In this document: positions 1 to 9,045 of the stretch, piece by piece | Position numbering within the stretch: the stretch's first letter is position 1 | Layout: every line of letters begins with the position of its first letter | Assembly (NCBI GenBank): GCA_918285425.1 | Contig: CAKJZE010000002.1 | Location: forward strand, 1 to 34,370 | DNA length: 34,370 bases | Direction of reading: 5' to 3' | Source of the DNA: Clostridiales bacterium | Lineage (GTDB): Bacteria; Bacillota; Clostridia; Christensenellales; UBA1242 | The notes under the pieces: generated by a model | Told to the model about the DNA's origin: nothing | Database searches by the model: none | Seen by the model: the letters and a program-made list of their open reading frames with translations, nothing else | Translations under genes and position numbers: made by a program

Positions 1-1
1 G

Positions 2-1156
2 TATGGATCTTATGGCTTCTCTGACCTTGCAAATCAAATGATTGTCAACACAGATCTTCTTGAAGATACATATGAAGTGCTTTACAAATCCCCTTCAAGT
101 GCAAGTGGAATCCCACAGAATAAAAATGAACTTGCACTTGTTGTTGACAAATTTAATCGTGTGTCTTCAGTTTCGCTTGCACTGCTTGGCTTTGATGTCA
201 CAAATACTACCATAAATTTTGAAGACATTGTTGGTAAAGAATATAAATATATTCCAAACAACTTGCTTTATACCTATAATGTAGGCACTGACACATACTA
301 TGCCCGTGATGATTATGAAAATCTTTACAATGACAGTAACGCCGTCACTTTAAGCATTATAAGTATTTTGCGTATAAAAAATGATGATGCAAACCAGTGG
401 CTTCAAACAGGTCTTACTTATACCCCAGCCCTTACTGAATATGTTATTGCAAACGCTAAAAACTCTGACATAGGCCAAGCTCAAATTGCATCACCAGACA
501 GATATGTGCTTGACGGTTCAACCATTGTCAGCGACCAAAACTCTACGGCGGCGGAAAAGTATAAAGTTATGTTACAACTTTTAAGCGTATATGACCAACC
601 AACAACAATTCGCATTTATCCAGCAGACATATCCGCAGAGGTTGAGATAACCAAATACTTAAATACATGGAACACAGACCACCCAGAAAATCAAATTGTA
701 TATACAAATTTTGCAGAAGTTGCTTTTGATATGCTTGCACAACTGATTGATGTTATTTCTTATATTCTCATAGCTTTTTGTGCAATATCCCTTGTGGTAT
801 CCACTGTTATGATCAGTGTAACAACATACACATCAGTCATAGAGCGTACAAAAGAAATTGGCGTACTTCGCGCACTTGGTGCAAGAAAAATAGACATAGC
901 CAGCATCTTTAACGCAGAAACAGTCATGATAGGCTTTCTTGCAGGCGTCATAGGTATTGCAATTGCTGGACTGTTTGCAGGCATAATCAACATAATAATT
1001 GCGAATCTTGCAAACATTTCTGGTCTGGTTTATCTGTCATTTTTAAATATATTTATCATGGTATCATTAAGTGTGATACTGACATTACTGGCCGGACTTA
1101 TTCCTGCAAGTATTGCAGCAAAGAAAGATCCAGTTGAATGTTTAAGAACTGAATAA
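2..1156 (+). CDS. ABC transporter permease, FtsX/MacB-like C-terminal part (5' truncated at window edge)
   Basis: Frame stays open upstream of the listed ATG (YGSYGFSDLANQ-MIVNTD...). C-terminus has 'YTSVIERTKEIGVLRALGARKIDIASIFNAETVMIGFLAG...IPASIAAKKDPVECLRTE', typical of FtsX-domain permeases. Confidence 0.88.
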   Translation, partial: YGSYGFSDLANQMIVNTDLLEDTYEVLYKSPSSASGIPQNKNELALVVDKFNRVSSVSLALLGFDVTNTTINFEDIVGKEYKYIPNNLLYTYNVGTDTYYARDDYENLYNDSNAVTLSIISILRIKNDDANQWLQTGLTYTPALTEYVIANAKNSDIGQAQIASPDRYVLDGSTIVSDQNSTAAEKYKVMLQLLSVYDQPTTIRIYPADISAEVEITKYLNTWNTDHPENQIVYTNFAEVAFDMLAQLIDVISYILIAFCAISLVVSTVMISVTTYTSVIERTKEIGVLRALGARKIDIASIFNAETVMIGFLAGVIGIAIAGLFAGIINIIIANLANISGLVYLSFLNIFIMVSLSVILTLLAGLIPASIAAKKDPVECLRTE

Positions 1157-1170
1157 GATGATAATTATAA

Positions 1171-1200
1171 AAATGCTTTCTTCACGAAAGCATTTTTTAT
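1171..1200. terminator. Bidirectional intrinsic terminator between convergent genes
   Basis: AAATGCTTTC-TTCAC-GAAAGCATTT perfect stem, A-rich on the left and T-rich on the right, located between a + and a - gene end. Confidence 0.85.
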
Positions 1201-1820
1201 TTTTGTTTTGATATATAATTTTTAATTTCTTTTTCAATTTCACTTGCATTTTCAACATGTGCAAATATATACTTTTCAATTTTTTGGCTTTCAGAATTCA
1301 AAGCAGTTTTAAAATAAACAGTTCCGGTGTTTTTACGCAATAGTTTATCAAGTAAACCAACATAAATAGTACTTGACACAATGCTGTCAAAGACAAGGCT
1401 TTTAAAATCCACTGCAAAAATACCTGTCTTTATGATAATTCTTTTGTTTGTATAACAATAATATGTATTTTTGTAATATAGGCATGTAAACCAAACACTC
1501 AAAGCAAACATAAGGCATGCAAGCATAATTGCAACCAACATAATGATAAGTGCAGTAACATAGGACATTTGCTGATCAGGTATTAAAAATGTCAAAATAC
1601 CAAAAATTGCAATCAACAAACAAGGAATACCAGTCAGCAAAAGCCTTGAAAGAAATACTCGGGCAAAATTTGGTTTAAATCCCTTTATAATTTTTTCATC
1701 GCTTTCAAGTACCTCATCAAAATTTCTTATTACTTGATCTTCAAGTGAAATCTTATTCCCCTTCATCTGCTGATCTTGTACATCATTATGAAGTGTGTTT
1801 TTTTTACTTTTCATTTTCAT
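1197..1820 (-). CDS. Bacterial PH-domain (bPH_2/YdbS-like) membrane protein
   Basis: Two hydrophobic helices followed by 'YYCYTNKRIIIKTGIFAVDFKSLVFDSIVSSTIYVGLLDKLL...GTVYF', a bPH_2-like signature. Overlaps the plsC end. Confidence 0.72.
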   Translation of the reverse strand: MKMKSKKNTLHNDVQDQQMKGNKISLEDQVIRNFDEVLESDEKIIKGFKPNFARVFLSRLLLTGIPCLLIAIFGILTFLIPDQQMSYVTALIIMLVAIMLACLMFALSVWFTCLYYKNTYYCYTNKRIIIKTGIFAVDFKSLVFDSIVSSTIYVGLLDKLLRKNTGTVYFKTALNSESQKIEKYIFAHVENASEIEKEIKNYISKQK

Positions 1821-2448
1821 TTTTCCTTTTTGTCTTTTTTGCTGCCATTTTATCGTCCATATCTTTGCGAAGCTTATTCATAGCATCAGTCAATCTGTTT
1901 GTATTAATCTCAATTTCTTCTTTTGTTAAACGTTTTGTATCCACCCCAACTATATCAAGTGGCTGGCCAATAACAATATAGTTTTTATGCCATATCTTAA
2001 ATCTTTTATAAATTATTGCTGGAACTATTTGTACACCAGCCTTGCTGGCAAATGTAATTGCCCCTGTTTTAATTTGTCCAAGGTCATCACTTGACTTATC
2101 CTTATTTCGTGTACCTTCTGGGAAAATGCCAACAATTTTATCTTTGTGAAGAACGGTTATCACTTGCTTAAAACTGGCAACACCTGGATTTTGTCTGTCA
2201 ATAGGTATGCCACCAAACTTTTTCAAAACAAATGCATTAAATTTCTTTTTAAACAATTCTTTTTTAGCCAGAAATCTTATTTTCTTATGGAGTTTAGTAT
2301 CCAACATCACAACATCAAGATTAGAAAAATGATTGCATGCTAAAATGTAACCTTGTTTTTTTGGAAGATTCTTCTTACCAATTACTTTAACTGGGTAAAA
2401 CAAAAATGTTATCAGCCACCCAATAAAATAACAAATTGCAAACAACAT
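1804..2448 (-). CDS. plsC: 1-acyl-sn-glycerol-3-phosphate acyltransferase
   Basis: PlsC motifs 'NHFSNLDVVML' (NHxxxxD) and 'GIFPEGTRNKD'. Confidence 0.9.
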   Translation of the reverse strand: MLFAICYFIGWLITFLFYPVKVIGKKNLPKKQGYILACNHFSNLDVVMLDTKLHKKIRFLAKKELFKKKFNAFVLKKFGGIPIDRQNPGVASFKQVITVLHKDKIVGIFPEGTRNKDKSSDDLGQIKTGAITFASKAGVQIVPAIIYKRFKIWHKNYIVIGQPLDIVGVDTKRLTKEEIEINTNRLTDAMNKLRKDMDDKMAAKKTKRKNENEK

Positions 2449-2462
2449 ATTCTTAACTCCTT

Positions 2463-3686
2463 CTAAAAATCACTTGCACATGATGCCGCCGTACTGAAAG
2501 CAAGCTGAAGATTAAATCCACCAGTCAGTGCGTCAATATCAAGCACCTCACCAATGAAATATAATTTTGAAACAAGTTTGCTCTCCATATTTTTAGGTTT
2601 TATTTCTTTCACACACACACCACCACTTGTCACAACCGCACGTTCAATGTCATCAAGTTTCTTAAGCTTAAGCTCAAAATTTTTAAGCATAAAAGAAACC
2701 GCTTCTCTCTCTTCTTTTGACAGTTGGCTTACTTTCTTTTCTTTATTTATATTCAATCTTTTGGCAAAAATGTCAACCAAGCTCTTTGGTAAAAGCCCCT
2801 CAAGCAGTGAAGAAAATTGTTTGGCTTTCAGTGTAACAATATCTCTTTCAATTCTGTTAAAAAGTGCAAAATCATCAAGTCCAGGCTTAAAATCAATGCA
2901 AATCTTGATGTTTTCAGGCAAAATTCTATTTATATTGCTTGAAGTAGTCAGTACGATTGGCCCCGAAATTCCATTACCTGTAAACAGCATTTCACCAACA
3001 GGTGATTTGTAAATAACCTTTCCCTTTTCTTTGGCAAAAACTCTTACATTTTTAAGCGAAAGACCTGCAAGCACACTTATATCACTGTCACAAAGTTCCA
3101 TTGCCACAAGGGCTGGTTTTGGGTCAATGATTTTATGTCCAACACTTTTCGCAAACAAATATCCATCACCAGTACTGCCAGTCAGTGGATAGCTTACGCC
3201 TCCAGTAGCAACAATCACGGCATCAGCATCAATTTTTTCACCATTTACCAGTTTTACACCACACGCAATATTATCTTTAACTAAAATTTCTTTAACTTCA
3301 GTATTCAGTTTTATTTCAACATTTAAAAGCTTCAATCTTCTTTCAAGAGCTTTTGTTATATCACTTGCTTTATCACTTTCTGGAAAAACGCGATTACCAC
3401 GTTCAATTTTCAGTGGTACACCAAGGTTCTCAAAAATCCTCATTGTATCTGAAGAATTAAACCTTATCTCGCTGCTTAAAACAAACTTCGGATTGCTTAC
3501 TACATTTGCCAAGAATTCATTACCAATTACAGCGTTGGTAAGATTACATCTTCCCTTTCCAGTGATGTAGATTTTTTTACCAAGTTTCTCGTTCTTTTCA
3601 AGCAAAACAACACTGTGCCCCTTTTCAGCAATCAAAAGAGCTGCCATCATTCCACTTGCACCACCACCAATAATGCAAACCTTCAT
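2463..3686 (-). CDS. HI0933-like NAD(P)/FAD-dependent oxidoreductase
   Basis: 'IIGGGASGMMAALLIAEKGHSVVLLEKNEKLGKKIYITGKGRCNLTN' and C-terminal 'FIGEVLDIDALTGGFNLQLAFSTA'. Confidence 0.92.
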   Translation of the reverse strand: MKVCIIGGGASGMMAALLIAEKGHSVVLLEKNEKLGKKIYITGKGRCNLTNAVIGNEFLANVVSNPKFVLSSEIRFNSSDTMRIFENLGVPLKIERGNRVFPESDKASDITKALERRLKLLNVEIKLNTEVKEILVKDNIACGVKLVNGEKIDADAVIVATGGVSYPLTGSTGDGYLFAKSVGHKIIDPKPALVAMELCDSDISVLAGLSLKNVRVFAKEKGKVIYKSPVGEMLFTGNGISGPIVLTTSSNINRILPENIKICIDFKPGLDDFALFNRIERDIVTLKAKQFSSLLEGLLPKSLVDIFAKRLNINKEKKVSQLSKEEREAVSFMLKNFELKLKKLDDIERAVVTSGGVCVKEIKPKNMESKLVSKLYFIGEVLDIDALTGGFNLQLAFSTAASCASDF

Positions 3687-3700
3687 AATTTCTCCTTTGT

Positions 3701-4405
3701 TTAAAGTGATTTAAGATACAAAACTTCTTGTACAGAAAGTGGCCTGCACTCGCCACGAGACAGTCCACCAAGACGAAGCTCACCAATTTTTGTCCTTTTT
3801 AAAAAGCAAACATTAAGACCAACTGCCTCAAACATTTTTCTGACTTGTCTGTTTTTGCCTTCACTTATAATCACTTCAATTTTAGTTGTCTTCTCTGCAC
3901 TTTCCAAAACTTTAGCTTTACACTTACTGAGCCTTACTCCATCAATAACAACACCAGCACGCACAACTGCAAGCTGACTTTCCTTGACCTGACCTTCCAC
4001 CTTTATGACATAGGTTTTTGTTATCTCATGCGATGGATGCGTCAGACTGAATGCAAGGTCCCCATCATTTGTGAACAGCAAAAGCCCTTCACTGTCAAAA
4101 TCAAGTCTTCCAACAGGATTGAGTTTTTTGTATTTATCTGGCAAAAGATCCATAACAGTCTTGCGTCCCTTTTCATCTGCAGTAGTCGTTATAAATCCCT
4201 TTGGCTTATGCATCATAACATAGTCAAACTCACCAGATGGCTGACATACATTGCCATCAACAGTCACAGTATCATTTTCGCCCACAACAAAACCAAGGTC
4301 TGTCAGAACTTTACCGTTCACACAGACCCTTCCTTCTTTTATAATCTCTTCACATTTTCTCCTGCTTGCAATTCCACATGAAGCAAGATATTTATTAATT
4401 CTCAT
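3701..4405 (-). CDS. rluB: 23S rRNA pseudouridine synthase, RluB/RsuA family
   Basis: S4 domain 'MRINKYLASCGIASRRKCEEIIKEGRVCVNG' and 'NPVGRLDFDSEGLLLFTNDGDLAFSLTHPSHEI'. Confidence 0.88.
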   Translation of the reverse strand: MRINKYLASCGIASRRKCEEIIKEGRVCVNGKVLTDLGFVVGENDTVTVDGNVCQPSGEFDYVMMHKPKGFITTTADEKGRKTVMDLLPDKYKKLNPVGRLDFDSEGLLLFTNDGDLAFSLTHPSHEITKTYVIKVEGQVKESQLAVVRAGVVIDGVRLSKCKAKVLESAEKTTKIEVIISEGKNRQVRKMFEAVGLNVCFLKRTKIGELRLGGLSRGECRPLSVQEVLYLKSL

Positions 4406-4422
4406 TTGATTTTCTCACCTTT

Positions 4423-5586
4423 TTACATACCTTCAATAACTTTTTCAAGTTTTGCACCATATGTATTTGATTCTATATTATCTATAATATAGAATTTATC
4501 AGAAAAAATCAACTGATTTTCAACACTTATGCTAAAGCTACCAATTTCATCGCCTTGTGAAAGTGGTGCTTTCACACTTGTTGGAGCTGTTACATCTACT
4601 TTAACTTTTGCCAGCTCACTTTTTGAAAGCGGATAGTAAAACGCACTATTTGTTTTTAGCTCAATCACGTCTTGATCAGCATTTTCAACTTTCACTTCAC
4701 CAAGCTTTTCACCTTGGCGTACAATTTGATAGCGTTTAAATTCTGCAAATCCATTTTCACAAAGATGTTCACATTCCTCAAACATTGGTCCACAGTTTAA
4801 AAGCACACAAATAAGAGTCATACCATCTTTAGTTGCACTACCCACAAAACAGCGACCTGCAGATTTGGTATATCCTGTCTTAATGCCATCAGCAAATTCA
4901 TAGTTTTTTAAAAGTTTGTTTTTATTCACAAGATCGCGAGGATACTTGCTTTTAAGCTCGTCAGAAATTGAAATCTTTTGTGTTTTCACTATATCGCAGA
5001 AAACTGGATTTTTCATTGCGTATGCACTTATCTTTGCAAGATCCCTTGCTGTAGTATAATGTTCATCATCTGGAAGTCCATGCGGATTTACAAGATGCGT
5101 ATTATTAACCCCAATTTTCTCAACCAACCACCTGTTCACATCTTCCACAAACTTTTTTTCACTTCCACTTGCACAAATTGCAAGTGCAACAGCACTGTCA
5201 TTGCCAGAGCGAAGCATAAGTCCATACAAAAGCTCACGCACAGAAAGATGTTCACCAGCTTTAAGCCCAATGCTTGTTCCTGAAATCCCAACAGCTTCAT
5301 TTGGGACTTCAAACTTTTTATCCAAATCATCACAGTGTTCAATAACATAAATTGCTGTTATTATCTTTGTGGTGCTTGCCATAGGCAATTTTTCATCACT
5401 GTTTTTTTCATATAAAACTCGTCCTGAATCTTTCTCAATAACCATCATAGCCTTTGCTGTTGTAAGCTGTTTTTCTTCCGCCCATACAAGCTCGCTTTTG
5501 TAAGGCGACAAATTAAAAAACGCAAAACCAACCATAAATAACATAAAAAGTACTGTTAAAATTGACTTTTTATTTGGATTTTTCAT
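4423..5586 (-). CDS. dacB: D-alanyl-D-alanine carboxypeptidase (DacB-like, S11 family)
   Basis: Signal peptide, 'MASTTKI' (SxxK), 'SGNDSAV' (SxN), 'KTGYT' (KTG). Start ATG preceded by AAAGGAGGAC. Sits next to gerW/ytfJ. Confidence 0.88.
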   Translation of the reverse strand: MKNPNKKSILTVLFMLFMVGFAFFNLSPYKSELVWAEEKQLTTAKAMMVIEKDSGRVLYEKNSDEKLPMASTTKIITAIYVIEHCDDLDKKFEVPNEAVGISGTSIGLKAGEHLSVRELLYGLMLRSGNDSAVALAICASGSEKKFVEDVNRWLVEKIGVNNTHLVNPHGLPDDEHYTTARDLAKISAYAMKNPVFCDIVKTQKISISDELKSKYPRDLVNKNKLLKNYEFADGIKTGYTKSAGRCFVGSATKDGMTLICVLLNCGPMFEECEHLCENGFAEFKRYQIVRQGEKLGEVKVENADQDVIELKTNSAFYYPLSKSELAKVKVDVTAPTSVKAPLSQGDEIGSFSISVENQLIFSDKFYIIDNIESNTYGAKLEKVIEGM

Positions 5587-5962
5587 TTTCGTCCTCCTTT
5601 TTAAAAGTACCTGTAATATTAGCTAAAATCTCTGGTACAGTTTCCATAAGCTTTTCATATTTGGATTTTTCATCAATTCTTATAAGCTTACACTCATCAC
5701 CAAAAATAGACAAAAAGCCAACTGGTTGCATGCTGACACCACCGCCAGAGCCACCAGCCATTGGCTGATCCTCTTTGTCAGATTTACCTTTTCCATACTC
5801 TCCACCGCCAGCAACAAAACCAACTGAAACTTTAGTCAGCGGTATCAAAATTTTGCCGTCCTTTGTTTCAAATGGCACACCAACCACAGTGTTAACATCC
5901 ATCATACCCCTTATCTTTTCAATGGCACTCGCCATAAGTTCATTTATTTGATTATCAAGCAT
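5570..5962 (-). CDS. ytfJ: GerW/YtfJ family spore protein
   Basis: 'IEKIRGMMDVNTVVGVPFETKDGKILIPLTKVSVGFVAGGGEY...GGSGGGVSMQPVGFLSI' is characteristic of the family. Confidence 0.92.
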   Translation of the reverse strand: MLDNQINELMASAIEKIRGMMDVNTVVGVPFETKDGKILIPLTKVSVGFVAGGGEYGKGKSDKEDQPMAGGSGGGVSMQPVGFLSIFGDECKLIRIDEKSKYEKLMETVPEILANITGTFKKEDENEKSK

Positions 5963-6539
5963 ATTTTGCCTCCTTCTTTACTTTAAAATAGTTCACAAGT
6001 CCAAGCAGTACAGACACCACAAGATCCAATATTGAAAATGTTATAACAACCGCCCCGGAAAGTTCCAACCTATCATCATTATATATAGGGTCAATGTCAG
6101 TATAAATTTTGACATGCTTATAGTTGTCCAAAAGTACTGATGAAAGCAAGCTGTCAATCATAAGAACCACCCCACATGCCATAGATGTAAGGTACGCATC
6201 ACTTGCCTGTCCATAGGATAAATAGATTTCAAATTTCTTTATTTCCAAACGTTTGCCAAGCGACATAAAGTATGCCTGTCTGTATGAAAATGGCTTCTTC
6301 TTTTTTTTCTTCTTTTTCTTACCCCTTTGAATACAAGGCTTGCCATTTTCATCAATGTACAGCTTCATGGTGACAAGATTGAAACCAAGAAATTTTATTG
6401 CAATAAAACCAACAAGTTCCAACACATTGAAATGCAGTGCCAGCTTAAACTTGAACGGATAAATTATTACAAGCACCACAAGCACAACTAAAAGAGCAAT
6501 GATTAACCCCTGCTTCATATTCATAGATTGTGCACACAT
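5955..6539 (-). CDS. DUF2953-type membrane protein
   Basis: N-terminal TM, basic linker with nine Lys, C-terminal 'VKIYTDIDPIYNDDRLELSGAVVITF'. Position next to ytfJ fits DUF2953 proteins. Confidence 0.7.
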   Translation of the reverse strand: MCAQSMNMKQGLIIALLVVLVVLVIIYPFKFKLALHFNVLELVGFIAIKFLGFNLVTMKLYIDENGKPCIQRGKKKKKKKKKPFSYRQAYFMSLGKRLEIKKFEIYLSYGQASDAYLTSMACGVVLMIDSLLSSVLLDNYKHVKIYTDIDPIYNDDRLELSGAVVITFSILDLVVSVLLGLVNYFKVKKEAKYA

Positions 6540-6567
6540 CTTGAAATTAATACATAAAAATAAAACA

Positions 6568-6600
6568 CAAAAAAAGAAAGTGTTTTATTCAAACACTTTA
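6568..6600 (-). terminator. Intrinsic terminator after scpB
   Basis: Minus-strand RNA AAAGTGTTT-GAATA-AAACACTTT followed by C-TTTTTTT. Confidence 0.88.
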
Positions 6601-6617
6601 TCTCAATTTTTTATATT

Positions 6618-7352
6618 TTACACAAAATCATTATCGCCAAAGTCATCATCTGACATTTGGTCGTCTGCATCATCAATATCTTTTTCTCCAATAACAGGCT
6701 CAAAATTTGATAATTCTTCAATATTAACATTTGCTGTCGCATTATTGACAGCATCTGTCGCAACATCTGTTTTTTCAGCATCATCTTCACTTTTGACTTC
6801 AAAGTGATTGTAAAGTCTGTCGTCACTTTTGATAACTTTAACACGCTCCAGAAGTTCATTATAGTCAGGTAATTCATCAATGCTTGAAAGGTTAAATCTC
6901 TTCAAAAACTCATCTGTTGTACCGAACAAAAGTGGCTTACCAATTGCATCTTTTCTGCCAACAACCTCAATTAAATTATGCTCAAGCAAAATATTTATTG
7001 CATAGTCACTTGACACACCCCTGATCTCTTCAATTTCAAGCCTTGTTATTGGCTGCTTGTATGCAATGATTGATGCTGTTTCCAGTGTTGCCTTGCTTAA
7101 ATTTCTTTGCCGTATTGGGTTTAAAACAAGTGCCACTTCATTTGCATAGTCGCCATTTGAAGCAAGCTGAAGTTTGTTGTTGAACTGCAAAAGCTTTATG
7201 CCGGATTTGCCGTCATATTTATCCTGCAATTTTTTTACAGCTTTGTTAATGTCTGCTTTGGTTACATCAATCTTGCTTGTTATGTCGCTGATGTCAATGG
7301 CTTCGCCACTTGCAAATAATATACTTTCCAAAATATTTTCTAAATTTTCCAT
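6618..7352 (-). CDS. scpB: Segregation and condensation protein B
   Basis: 'LENILESILFASGEAIDISDI...LSKATLETASIIAYKQPITRLEIEEIRGVSSDYAINILLEHNLIEVVGRKDAIGKPLLFGTTDEFLKRF'. Confidence 0.95.
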   Translation of the reverse strand: MENLENILESILFASGEAIDISDITSKIDVTKADINKAVKKLQDKYDGKSGIKLLQFNNKLQLASNGDYANEVALVLNPIRQRNLSKATLETASIIAYKQPITRLEIEEIRGVSSDYAINILLEHNLIEVVGRKDAIGKPLLFGTTDEFLKRFNLSSIDELPDYNELLERVKVIKSDDRLYNHFEVKSEDDAEKTDVATDAVNNATANVNIEELSNFEPVIGEKDIDDADDQMSDDDFGDNDFV

Positions 7353-7359
7353 TTATTAT

Positions 7360-8232
7360 TTAATCCTCTCGTTTAATAATATCAATTTCTTCAAATGTGC
7401 CGTTTTGCTGAACTCTTACAACCTGAGTTTTCAGAAGTTCCAAAAGTGCAAGGAATGTGTTGATAATTTCACTCTTCGAATAGTCTGTATCAAACAGTTC
7501 AGTAAACTTAAATCGTTTTTTTACAAGCAAACCATCTTTTATTTGCGCAATCTTTTCAGCAACTGTGAAACGGTCTTTTTCAATCTTGCGCTCTGTCATC
7601 TGCTCTGCACGAACACTGACGCGGTGAAGCAGATTTGAAAAAGCATTTATTAGTGCATCAACCTCCAGCTTTTCAGGCAGTTCATAGCGATACTGCCCAG
7701 CACTGTCGTCCGGTTTTTTGTAGAACTTGCCAATATCTTCAAGAGGTTTAAGCTTCTCGCTTGCCTCTTTAAAAAGTTTGTATTCTTCAAGTTGACGATA
7801 AAGCTTTTCTTCAGGGTCTTCAACATCTGCATCTTCTTGAAGTTGTGGTTTTGGAAGCAGTTTGTTTGACTTTATTTCAAGAAGCGTTGCAGCCATAAGC
7901 GTAAAGTCCGCTGCTTTTTCCATTTCTATACCATCAAGATCTTTCATCATCTCAAGGTATTGCTCGGTGATTTGACTGATGAAGATTTCACGAATATCAA
8001 TCTTTGCAACCTTTATAAGGTGATATAGCAGATCAAGTGGTCCCTCAAACTGATCAAGTTTAAACTTAAGCGTGCTGTCAATATCATCTGGTGAGTCCAT
8101 ACCTTCAATCTGGATTGGATCATCAACAGAAAAATTATCTTCCTGTAAATTTGCTTTCTCTTGTTCAGAAAGCTGGAGGAAGTTATCCACAGCATTGTCT
8201 TTATTTAGTTCTTCATTTGTACTTTTTGCCAT
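7360..8232 (-). CDS. scpA: Segregation and condensation protein A
   Basis: 'FKLDQFEGPLDLLYHLIKVAKIDIREIFISQITEQYLEMM' and typical C-terminal winged-helix region; adjacent to scpB. Confidence 0.95.
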   Translation of the reverse strand: MAKSTNEELNKDNAVDNFLQLSEQEKANLQEDNFSVDDPIQIEGMDSPDDIDSTLKFKLDQFEGPLDLLYHLIKVAKIDIREIFISQITEQYLEMMKDLDGIEMEKAADFTLMAATLLEIKSNKLLPKPQLQEDADVEDPEEKLYRQLEEYKLFKEASEKLKPLEDIGKFYKKPDDSAGQYRYELPEKLEVDALINAFSNLLHRVSVRAEQMTERKIEKDRFTVAEKIAQIKDGLLVKKRFKFTELFDTDYSKSEIINTFLALLELLKTQVVRVQQNGTFEEIDIIKRED

Positions 8233-8243
8233 ATCTTTTCCCT

Positions 8244-8924
8244 TTAAATTAATGCAAACAATTTAACAAACCACTCTGTAAATTTATCGCCAAGCCAAAT
8301 TCCTGTATACGTTAAATAATAATCCAAAGCGCTTGTCAAAAGCAGTGCCAACAATATGAAAAATCCATATCTTTTCATAAATTCGACATAGCCATTACCC
8401 GGTTTTGTGCAAGCTTCAACAAGTCTGAAACCATCAAGTGGATAAATTGGAAGTATATTAAAAAACACAAACACAAAGTTAAGCAAAATCATATATTCAA
8501 AGAATACATTGTAAAGCAAACTTAAAAAACCATATCGTAAAAACAGCTCTGGCCAAACATTTAATAAAAAGCCATAAATAAGAGCACTTAAAATTCCAAG
8601 AAGTAAGTTTGTTACAACTCCTGCAAGTGCCACAAAAATCTGACTTCTTCTGCCATGCTTTAAATTGAGTGGATTTACTGGAACAGGCTTTGCATATCCA
8701 AACCCAAAGAATAACAAAAGTAGAAAACCAGTTGTATCTATGTGCGAAAGCGGAGCCAAAGTATATCTTTTCATTGCGCGCGCAGTATAGTCACCTTCTT
8801 TGCTTGCAGCAAACGCATGTGCAAACTCATGAAAAGGCATAATGATAAAAAGCGCAGATATAAAAGCTATCAGCACTGCAAAAAAGTACTCAACAGATGG
8901 CGATTTGATTAGTGCATTTAACAA
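8244..8924 (-). CDS. Site-2 protease family (M50) membrane metalloprotease, probable TTG start
   Basis: 'MPFHEFAHAFAA' (HExxH) and 'NILPIYPLDGFRL' (PxDG). Start codon is TTG with GGAG upstream. Confidence 0.88.
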   Translation of the reverse strand: MLNALIKSPSVEYFFAVLIAFISALFIIMPFHEFAHAFAASKEGDYTARAMKRYTLAPLSHIDTTGFLLLLFFGFGYAKPVPVNPLNLKHGRRSQIFVALAGVVTNLLLGILSALIYGFLLNVWPELFLRYGFLSLLYNVFFEYMILLNFVFVFFNILPIYPLDGFRLVEACTKPGNGYVEFMKRYGFFILLALLLTSALDYYLTYTGIWLGDKFTEWFVKLFALI

Positions 8925-8943
8925 TTCGGTATGTCTCCATTAA

Positions 8944-8986
8944 AAGTTTATAATATATTATAAACTTAAAAAATGTCTCATGTCAA
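8944..8986 (-). promoter_or_regulatory. Sigma-A-type promoter with a 24-bp perfect palindrome over the -10 (M50-scpA-scpB)
   Basis: Minus strand TTGACA (8981-8986), N18, TATAAT (8957-8962). AAGTTTATAATATATTATAAACTT at 8944-8967 is fully self-complementary. Confidence 0.75.
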
Positions 8987-8988
8987 AC

Positions 8989-9026
8989 AAAAGGACAACA
9001 AACTAAATCAAGTTGTTGCCCTTTTT
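8989..9026 (-). terminator. Intrinsic terminator after the D,D-carboxypeptidase gene
   Basis: Minus-strand AAAAAGGGCAACAA...TTGTTGTCCTTTT stem with one G.U pair that is favourable only on the minus strand. Confidence 0.7.
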
Positions 9027-9045
9027 GTCTATTTTTTATATTATA

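Noticed and set aside
2554-3012. + strand ORF (152 aa) opposite the HI0933-like gene
   Set aside because: Antisense to a well-supported conserved CDS; Ser/Leu-rich composition is typical of antisense frames.
3845-4381. Long + strand ORF (178 aa) opposite rluB
   Set aside because: Lies wholly antisense to a conserved gene, is rich in Cys/His/Phe as expected from antisense reading, and has no SD or recognisable motif.
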